Of a DNA stretch of 64,000 nt, positions 58,663 through 64,000 are shown piece by piece. Numbering within the stretch: the stretch's first letter is position 1; each line of letters starts with the position of its first letter. The notes under the pieces are model-generated. The model was not told the origin of the DNA, did no database searches, and saw only the letters and a program-made list of their open reading frames with translations. The stretch is from assembly GCA_009926135.1 (NCBI GenBank), contig RFPL01000001.1:434001-498000 (forward strand), written 5' to 3'. The DNA is from Sphingomonadaceae bacterium. GTDB taxonomy: Bacteria > Pseudomonadota > Alphaproteobacteria > Sphingomonadales > Sphingomonadaceae. The position numbers and the translations under genes were made by a program.

Positions 58663-60354
58663 TCAGGCCTCCGCAGTCTGACGGGCCAGTTCGTCGCGCA
58701 GTTCGCGGCGCAGGAACTTGCCATTGGCATTGCGCGGCAGTGCCTCGTCCAGGAACCAGACGTAGCGAGGCACCTTGTGCTTGGCCATGACGCCGCCGCA
58801 GTGCGCGCGCAGGGCCTCCGCATCAAGCGCTTCGCCCGGCTTGAGGACGATGGCGACGCCGACTTCCTCGCCCAAGCGTTCGTCAGGCACGCCGAAGACG
58901 CAGCATTCAGCCACGGCAGGATGGCGATAGATCCCGGCCTCGACCTCGGTGCAGAACACGTTCTCGCCGCCGCGCAGGACCATGTCCTTCTTGCGATCGA
59001 CGATAAAGATGAAGCCATCCTCGTCGATCCGCGCAACGTCGCCGGTGTGGAGCCAGCCATCGGTGAACGAGGCCGCATTGGCGTCTGGGCGGTTGAGATA
59101 GCCCTTGATCACCGAAGATCCCTTGACCCACAGTTCGCCCACTTCGCCCTGCGGCACTTCGTTGCCATCATCGTCGACGCACTTCACGTCGAAATTGGGC
59201 ATCGACGGCCCGGCGCTGCTGGGCCGGTCGACGAAAAAGTCGCCGCCGACCGAAGTGATGATCCCGCAAGTCTCGGTCATCCCATAGCCGGTCGAGGGCC
59301 GCGCCGATGGGATCTTCTGATCGATCGCGCCAACTTGGTCTGGCGGAACCTGCGCGCCGCCGCCCGACATGTTGAGCAGGCTGGAGGTATCGTACTTATC
59401 GAAATCCGGGTGATTGATCAGCTCGCGCGCCATGACCGGCACGCCCGACAGGCCGTTGCAACGCTCAGTCTCGATCAGCTTCAACGCCGCGCCGGCATCC
59501 CAGCGGTACATCAACACCATCTTGCCGCCCTGGGCAGTCGCGGCATAGGCGGCGCAATTGTTGGCGGTGACGTGGAACAGCGGTGTGGTGACAAGTGTCG
59601 CCGGGATCGGCGGTTCGGTCGGGATCGCTGCCCCGCCGCCCCGCTCGGTCGCCATGCCGCTCGAAGCGCCAGCATACAGCAGGTTCATCAGGTTGGAGAC
59701 GCAGCCGCGGTGCGTCAGTTGCGCGCCCTTCGGATGGCCGGTGGTGCCGCTGGTATAGAAGATGCAGGCATCGCTATCTGGGTCGACCTGGACCTCCGGC
59801 ATGGCGCCCGGATGGGCAATCACTTCGCTCCAGGCCGTGGTGCCGCCGGAATCGGCGCGCACCGCCACGGTCGGCACCCTGGCCGCCGGAGCAGAGCATT
59901 CGGCCAGGCGCTTCAGGCGCTCGGCATCGGCGAAGATCACCTTGGGTGCCGAATCGGTCAGCGCGTATTCCAGCTCTTCGGCGGTCCACCAGGCATTGGT
60001 GCCAACCGCAGCCACGCCCAGGCACAGGCAGGCCCAGTAGATCAGCATCCATTCCGGGTAATTGCGCATTGCAATGGCCACGCGATCACCGGGGCGCACG
60101 CCCTGCTCCCATAGCCAGGCTGTGACCGCGCGGACCTGGTCATGCGCCTGGGTGTAAGTGATCCGTTCCCCTTCATAGACCAGGTAGTCGCGCGGGCCGA
60201 AGGCGGCCGTCGACAGCCAGAACTCCCGCCCCGAAGGCGGCGCATTCTTGTAAACCTTCATCCGGTGGCCAAGCACCTCGGCCTCGACAATCTCGAAGGG
60301 GCCGCCAGGACCGGTTAGTTCGCTGCGCACCTGGCGCAATTGGGCGTAATGCAT
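58663..60354 (-). CDS. Acyl-CoA synthetase (AMP-binding ligase)
   Basis: A 563-residue ANL-superfamily ligase activating a carboxylic acid to its CoA ester through an acyl-AMP. The ATP loop is CIFYTSGTTGHPKGAQLTH; further motifs are STGYGMTETCG, GWLHTGDVARIDEDGF, DRKKDMVLRGGENVF and the C-terminal catalytic Lys in NANGKFLRREL. Size fits fatty acid, cyclohexane-carboxylate or terpenoid acid ligases. It is first in an operon with the SDR gene and sits directly behind the 16-bp palindrome at 60374, so it is probably controlled with the dienoyl-CoA reductase operon. Confidence 0.93.
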   Translation of the reverse strand: MHYAQLRQVRSELTGPGGPFEIVEAEVLGHRMKVYKNAPPSGREFWLSTAAFGPRDYLVYEGERITYTQAHDQVRAVTAWLWEQGVRPGDRVAIAMRNYPEWMLIYWACLCLGVAAVGTNAWWTAEELEYALTDSAPKVIFADAERLKRLAECSAPAARVPTVAVRADSGGTTAWSEVIAHPGAMPEVQVDPDSDACIFYTSGTTGHPKGAQLTHRGCVSNLMNLLYAGASSGMATERGGGAAIPTEPPIPATLVTTPLFHVTANNCAAYAATAQGGKMVLMYRWDAGAALKLIETERCNGLSGVPVMARELINHPDFDKYDTSSLLNMSGGGAQVPPDQVGAIDQKIPSARPSTGYGMTETCGIITSVGGDFFVDRPSSAGPSMPNFDVKCVDDDGNEVPQGEVGELWVKGSSVIKGYLNRPDANAASFTDGWLHTGDVARIDEDGFIFIVDRKKDMVLRGGENVFCTEVEAGIYRHPAVAECCVFGVPDERLGEEVGVAIVLKPGEALDAEALRAHCGGVMAKHKVPRYVWFLDEALPRNANGKFLRRELRDELARQTAEA

Positions 60355-60373
60355 GCCTCATCCCGTTTTGATC

Positions 60374-60389
60374 TTAATTGCCCGATTAA
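60374..60389. promoter_or_regulatory. 16-bp palindromic operator candidate before the acyl-CoA ligase operon
   Basis: TTAATTGCCCGATTAA is a 7-2-7 inverted repeat with one mismatch, lying 19 bp upstream of the ligase start codon. It is almost the same as TTAATCGTTCGATTAA at 34733 (identical right arm CGATTAA and one base difference in the left arm). Confidence 0.55.
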
Positions 60390-60477
60390 GTGCCGTATCG
60401 CCGGGGCGGGAGCAAGAGACTTCCTTTGCGGCGTCGACCAAAGACTTTATGGCCAAACGACCTTAAGGAACGCCGGA

Positions 60478-61248
60478 ATGACACTTGCCCCCGATCGCCT
60501 TGACCGCTTTGCCCGCCATATCGTGCTGCCTGAGCTGGGCGGGGCGGGGCAGGTGGCGCTGAGCGCGGCGCATGTGGTGCTGGTCGGCTGCGGCGGAATC
60601 GGCTCTCCCGCGCTGCAGTATCTTGCCGGAGCCGGCGTTGGCCGGCTGACCCTGATCGATGACGATGTGGTGGATCTGTCCAACCTCCAACGCCAGACGA
60701 TCTTTGGCGAAGACGATATTGGTCGTCCGAAGGCCGAGGCGGCAGCGCAGTGGGTCATGCGGTTCGATGGTGCCGTCGAGGTGCGGGCGGTGTCAGGGAG
60801 GTTGGGGGGCGATAACGCCGCGCGGCTCCTCGAAGGCGCGACCCTTGTGCTCGACGGCTGTGACAACTTCGCGACTCGGCTGGCCGTGTCGGATGCCTGC
60901 GTGCAGCTGGGCGTGCCGCTGACCAGCGCCGCGCTGGGCCGGTTCCAGGGTCAGGTGGCCAACTTTGCCGGGCACTTACCGGACCAGAGTTGCTATCGCT
61001 GCTTCGTTGGCGATGCCTTTGATGCCGAGGATTGCGACACCTGCGCTGCCGACGGCGTGTTGGGGGCCATGGCGGGCTGGGTTGGCACCTTTGCCGCCAT
61101 GCATGCGGTGCGAGCGTTGACTGAGGGGCATTCCGCAATGGGCGATCCGCAGTGGGGCAAAGTCCACCTGCTCGATGGACTGGCCCCGGCACTGCGGACG
61201 ATCCGGATCGTCAAGGATCCGGAGTGCCGGGCCTGTTCAGCGGCCTAG
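60478..61248 (+). CDS. moeB: MoeB/ThiF-family sulfur-carrier adenylyltransferase
   Basis: A 256-residue E1-like enzyme that adenylates the C-terminal Gly of a small sulfur carrier (MoaD or ThiS). Seen: the nucleotide loop VVLVGCGGIGSPALQYLAG, TLIDDDVVDLSNLQRQTIF with the conserved Asp/Arg, and zinc Cys pairs in SCYRCF and the C-terminal ECRAC. Which carrier it serves cannot be told; no moa or thi genes are adjacent. AAGGAA precedes ATG 60478; the extension to 60340 would overlap the divergent ligase gene. Convergent overlap of 12 bp with the sirtuin gene. Confidence 0.88.
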   Translation: MTLAPDRLDRFARHIVLPELGGAGQVALSAAHVVLVGCGGIGSPALQYLAGAGVGRLTLIDDDVVDLSNLQRQTIFGEDDIGRPKAEAAAQWVMRFDGAVEVRAVSGRLGGDNAARLLEGATLVLDGCDNFATRLAVSDACVQLGVPLTSAALGRFQGQVANFAGHLPDQSCYRCFVGDAFDAEDCDTCAADGVLGAMAGWVGTFAAMHAVRALTEGHSAMGDPQWGKVHLLDGLAPALRTIRIVKDPECRACSAA

Positions 61249-61938
61249 CAGCTCCGCCACCCACTGAGGCACGACTTCCGTCGCCGGGCCCAGCCGGGTT
61301 TCGTGAAACAGCGCCGAACCCTGCGATCGCTCCAGATTGAGCTCCAGCGTCTGGATCCCCAGTTCGCGGGCTTTCTGGACCAGTCCCGCGGCGGGATAGA
61401 CCGCGCCCGAAGTGCCAATCGAAACGAACAGGTCGGCCTCGCGCAGCGCACCATAGATCTCGCCCATGCGGTAGGGCATCTCGCCAAACCACACCACATC
61501 GGGCCGGAGCGTGCGGGCCTGGCAGACCGGGCACGGTGGTCGGTCAATCAGGGGAGCGGTCCAGCGGCTGCGGACATCGCAGGACGTGCACCAGGCATTG
61601 AGGTGTTCGCCGTGCATGTGAAGCACCCGCCGCGCCCCGGCGCGGGTGTGCAGGTCATCGACGTTCTGGGTAACGATCAGCAGATTGCCCGTCCACTTCG
61701 CGTCCAGCTCAGCCAGCGCGAAGTGGGCCGCGTTGGGCAGCTTCTCCTGAATTGCGGCACGGCGCATGTCATAGAACCGCAGCACCAGGTCCGGATCACG
61801 GGCAAAGCCTTCGGGCGTGGCGACATCCTCGACCCGGTGTTGCTCCCACAGACCGCCGGCGGAGCGAAAAGTATCGATGCCGCTTTCGGCGCTGATCCCG
61901 GCGCCGGTCAGGATCACGATGTTGCGGATTTGGCTCAT
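61237..61938 (-). CDS. cobB: NAD-dependent protein deacylase, Sir2/CobB family
   Basis: A 233-residue class III sirtuin removing acyl groups from lysines with NAD. Seen: IVILTGAGISAESGIDTFRS at the N-terminus, TQNVDDLHTRAGA, the catalytic His in LHMHGEHL, zinc Cys in CTSCDVRSR and CPVCQ, and VVWFGEMPY. The Tyr/Arg pair of desuccinylases can be read in RFYDMRR. ATG 61938 gives the compact class III start; ATG 61947 is also possible. It is divergent from dapB (35-bp gap). Confidence 0.93.
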   Translation of the reverse strand: MSQIRNIVILTGAGISAESGIDTFRSAGGLWEQHRVEDVATPEGFARDPDLVLRFYDMRRAAIQEKLPNAAHFALAELDAKWTGNLLIVTQNVDDLHTRAGARRVLHMHGEHLNAWCTSCDVRSRWTAPLIDRPPCPVCQARTLRPDVVWFGEMPYRMGEIYGALREADLFVSIGTSGAVYPAAGLVQKARELGIQTLELNLERSQGSALFHETRLGPATEVVPQWVAELLGR

Positions 61939-61973
61939 GTCGCCCATGAAGCATGGCACGAGTGGGGACGGCA

Positions 61974-62702
61974 ATGGCAAGAATCGGGATTATCGGCAGT
62001 GCAGGGCGGATGGGGCAGGCATTGGCCGATGCAATCGCCGCTGCGGGCCATGAACAGGCCGGCGGGATCGACCAGGGCGGTGACCTGGCAGCGCTGGCGG
62101 CACAGAGCGACGTGCTGGTGGACTTCTCCGCCCCGGCCGCATTGGAGGGCAACCTGGACGCCGCCGTGGCGGCAGGGGTGCCAATCGTTGTCGGCACCAC
62201 AGGCCTGGAAGAGCGGCACCACTGGCTGTGCGATAGCGCGGCCGAGCGGATCGCCGTGCTGCAGACCGGCAATACCTCGCTTGGCGTCACCCTGCTCGCC
62301 CATCTGGTCCGCGAGGCGGCAAGCCGCCTCGGCGAAGACTGGGACATCGAGATTTCGGAGACCCATCACCGGATGAAGGTCGATGCGCCATCCGGCACGG
62401 CGCTGCTGCTGGGCGAGGCGGCTGCGGCTGGCCGCGGGCTTGACCTGGCCGGACACAGCGCCCGCGGGCGGGACGGGGTCACCGGCGCACGCCAGTCCGG
62501 CGAAATCGGCTTTGCTGCCTTGCGCGGCGGTTCCGTAGCGGGCGACCACACGGTCCATTTCCTCGGCGCGGATGAGCGCTTGTCGCTCACCCACCTGGCA
62601 GAGAACCGCACGATCTTCGCCAAGGGTGCGGTGCGCGCCGCCCAGTGGCTGGTGGGCAAGCCGGCTGGCCGATATGGCATGGGCGAGGTGCTCGGCCTTT
62701 GA
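61974..62702 (+). CDS. dapB: 4-hydroxy-tetrahydrodipicolinate reductase
   Basis: DapB catalyses the second committed step of lysine/diaminopimelate synthesis. This 242-residue protein has the Rossmann loop IGIIGSAGRMGQALADAI, VDFSAPAAL, VVGTTGLEE, the catalytic SETHHRMKVDAPSGTA and the C-terminal FAKGAVRAAQWL. ATG 61974 is preceded by GGGGAC and gives the standard N-terminus; ATG 61953 is an alternative. Its stop overlaps the nth start as TTGA, an arrangement that links the two translationally. Confidence 0.96.
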   Translation: MARIGIIGSAGRMGQALADAIAAAGHEQAGGIDQGGDLAALAAQSDVLVDFSAPAALEGNLDAAVAAGVPIVVGTTGLEERHHWLCDSAAERIAVLQTGNTSLGVTLLAHLVREAASRLGEDWDIEISETHHRMKVDAPSGTALLLGEAAAAGRGLDLAGHSARGRDGVTGARQSGEIGFAALRGGSVAGDHTVHFLGADERLSLTHLAENRTIFAKGAVRAAQWLVGKPAGRYGMGEVLGL

Positions 62703-63358
62703 AGCGCGACCAGATCTTCGAATTCTTTCGCCGCCTCGCCGAGGACAACCCTTCGCCCGAAACCGAGCTGGAATTCGGCAACACCTACCAACTGCTGGTC
62801 GCCGTGACGCTTTCCGCCCAGTCGACCGACGTGGGCGTCAACAAGGCGACCCGCCGGCTGTTCAAACTGGTCAAGACTCCGGCGGAAATGGTCGCGCTGG
62901 GTGAGGCAGGGTTGAAGGAACACATCAAGACGATTGGCCTGTTCAACACCAAGGCCAAGAACGTGATCGCCCTCTCGGAAATTCTGGTGCGCGATTACGG
63001 CGGTGAGGTTCCCGCAGATCGCGATGCGTTGACCGGGCTACCCGGCGTGGGTCGCAAGACCGCCAATGTCGTGATGAACTGCGCTTTCGGGGCCGAGACT
63101 TTTGCGGTCGATACCCATATCTTCCGCGTTGGCAACCGCACCGGGCTGGCCAAGGGCAAGACGCCGCTGGCGGTCGAGAAGGGCCTGGAGAAGAAGGTGC
63201 CGCAGCCCTTCCGGGTTGGCGCGCATCACTGGCTGATCCTGCACGGCCGCTACATCTGCAAGGCGCGCACGCCCGAATGCTGGCGCTGCCCGGTGGCGGA
63301 CCTCTGTGCCTACAAGCCGAAGACGCCAGCCCCGAAGGGCAAGGTTAGGCCAGCTTAA
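62699..63358 (+). CDS. nth: Endonuclease III
   Basis: Nth removes oxidised pyrimidines (glycosylase plus AP lyase). This 219-residue protein has LLVAVTLSAQSTDVGVNKAT, the helix-hairpin-helix LPGVGRKTANVVMN with catalytic Lys, the catalytic Asp in AVDTHIFRVGNR, and the C-x6-C-x2-C-x5-C [4Fe-4S] loop (CKARTPECWRCPVADLC). The start is TTG 62699, overlapping the dapB stop; the longer frame from 62645 lies inside dapB. Convergent with the symporter gene after 8 bp. Confidence 0.95.
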   Translation: MKRDQIFEFFRRLAEDNPSPETELEFGNTYQLLVAVTLSAQSTDVGVNKATRRLFKLVKTPAEMVALGEAGLKEHIKTIGLFNTKAKNVIALSEILVRDYGGEVPADRDALTGLPGVGRKTANVVMNCAFGAETFAVDTHIFRVGNRTGLAKGKTPLAVEKGLEKKVPQPFRVGAHHWLILHGRYICKARTPECWRCPVADLCAYKPKTPAPKGKVRPA

Positions 63359-63366
63359 GGTCCGCT

Positions 63367-64000
63367 CTACTTGCGGTCGTCCTCGAAGTTCGAGGGATCC
63401 AGATCCAGCCCCGCCCGGCCATCGGCGGCGGTATGCGCCCGGGCGTGGGGATGCTCGACGAATTCGGGTTCCTCAACCTCCAGCATGCCTTCCCACTTGG
63501 TGATCACCGAAGTGGCGACCGCATTGCCGACTACGTTGGTGGCGGTGCGGCCCATGTCGAGGAACTGGTCGATCGCCAGGATGATCGCCACGCCTTCGAC
63601 CGGCAGGCCGAACATGGCGAGTGTGCCGGTAATGACCACCAGCGAAGCGCGCGGCACGGCGGCCACGCCCTTGGAAGAGATCATCAGCGTCAGCAGGATG
63701 GCGATCTGGGTGCCAATGGGCAGGTCGATGCCATAGGCTTGGGCGATGAACAGTGTCGCGAAGGACATGTACATCATCGAACCATCAAGGTTGAAGCTGT
63801 AGCCCAGCGGCAGCATGAAGCCAGAAATCCGGCGCGGAACGCCGAAGCGGTCAAGCTGTTCGAACAGCTTGGGCAGGGCGGCCTCGCTCGATGCGGTCGA
63901 GAAGGCGATCATCATCGGTTCGCGGATATAGCGGATCAGCGTGAAGATCCGCTTGCCCAGGAATACCCCGCCGATCGAAAGCAGGATCGCCCAGAGCAGC
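63367..64000 (-). CDS. Dicarboxylate/amino acid:cation symporter, C-terminal part
   Basis: The last 210 or so residues of a GltP/DctA-family secondary transporter; the gene begins beyond the right edge. Seen: REPMMIAFSTASSEAALPKL (hairpin HP1 serine motif), GYSFNLDGSMMYMSFATLF (the N-x-DG motif of TM7), SSKGVAAVPRASLVVITGTL (HP2) and DMGRTATNVVGNAVATSVI (TM8, binding the substrate amino group or cation). A hydrophilic tail rich in His/Asp ends the protein. Substrate (C4-dicarboxylate or acidic amino acid) is undetermined. Confidence 0.93.
   Translation of the reverse strand, partial: LLWAILLSIGGVFLGKRIFTLIRYIREPMMIAFSTASSEAALPKLFEQLDRFGVPRRISGFMLPLGYSFNLDGSMMYMSFATLFIAQAYGIDLPIGTQIAILLTLMISSKGVAAVPRASLVVITGTLAMFGLPVEGVAIILAIDQFLDMGRTATNVVGNAVATSVITKWEGMLEVEEPEFVEHPHARAHTAADGRAGLDLDPSNFEDDRK

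Noticed and set aside
58777..60114. 445-codon plus-strand frame opposite the acyl-CoA ligase
   Set aside because: Shadow; all ANL motifs are on the minus strand.
1..64000. CRISPR arrays, prophage, transposases, integrative elements
   Set aside because: No regularly spaced direct repeats, phage structural genes, transposase motifs or integrase next to the tRNA pair were seen.

Overview
The window is one contiguous, GC-rich piece of an alphaproteobacterial chromosome, most likely from Sphingomonadales (Novosphingobium/Sphingomonas-like). Pointers are four TonB-dependent receptors, an RcdA/DUF1465 gene, the mutM-rpsT-dnaA order beside a ubiE-ubiB operon, a class I PHA synthase, a GAF-containing EI-Ntr (ptsP), many SDR, crotonase and acyl-CoA genes, and alphaproteobacterial gene families throughout. 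No prophage, IS element, plasmid function or CRISPR array was seen. The lineage is inferred from gene content.

Layout. 0-8 kb: phaC (cut by the left edge), AlaC-type aminotransferase, a winged-helix regulator overlapping a crotonase, a large TonB receptor and a short RNB-domain ribonuclease. 8.1-8.4 kb: tRNA-Cys(GCA) and tRNA-Thr(CGT); the next TonB receptor has its only usable start codon inside tRNA-Thr. 10-14 kb: class II aldolase, an orphan [2Fe-2S] subunit, and a siderophore receptor with Fur-like boxes. 14-24.7 kb: arsC, transporters, lipB, an ene-reductase/CoA-ester lyase pair, nadA, and a metallo-beta-lactamase/DUF4230 pair. 24.7-33 kb: glpK, rcdA, two head-to-head DUF465 genes, ptsP, a RodZ-like gene, cpoB and tilS. 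33-41 kb: oxidoreductases (alcohol dehydrogenase, two SDRs including a dienoyl-CoA reductase), L,D-transpeptidase, glycosyltransferase, a frameshifted phospholipase D-like gene and an M20 peptidase.

41-50 kb: a BetI-like TetR gene divergent from a Rieske oxygenase/PYROXD2-like flavoenzyme operon, an APC permease, a TPR-sulfotransferase and its adjacent TonB receptor. 50-57 kb: a tight ubiE-ubiB-(unknown)-LMW phosphatase-ybaK operon, mutM, rpsT, dnaA. 57-64 kb: a TetR gene with a large dyad operator facing a small membrane protein interrupted by an in-frame amber codon, an SDR/acyl-CoA ligase operon, moeB-like, cobB-type sirtuin, dapB-nth, and a dicarboxylate symporter cut by the right edge.

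The accessory theme is import through TonB receptors and degradation of CoA-linked or lipid-like compounds. Near-identical 16-bp palindromes before the dienoyl-CoA reductase operon (34733) and the acyl-CoA ligase operon (60374), with a looser relative at 19111, suggest that dispersed catabolic operons share a TetR-type regulator not encoded here. The best leads are the tRNA-Thr/TonB receptor overlap, the shared 16-bp operator, the amber-interrupted gene with its operator, and the BetI/Rieske/PYROXD2 module. I found no clearly new defence or mobile system.
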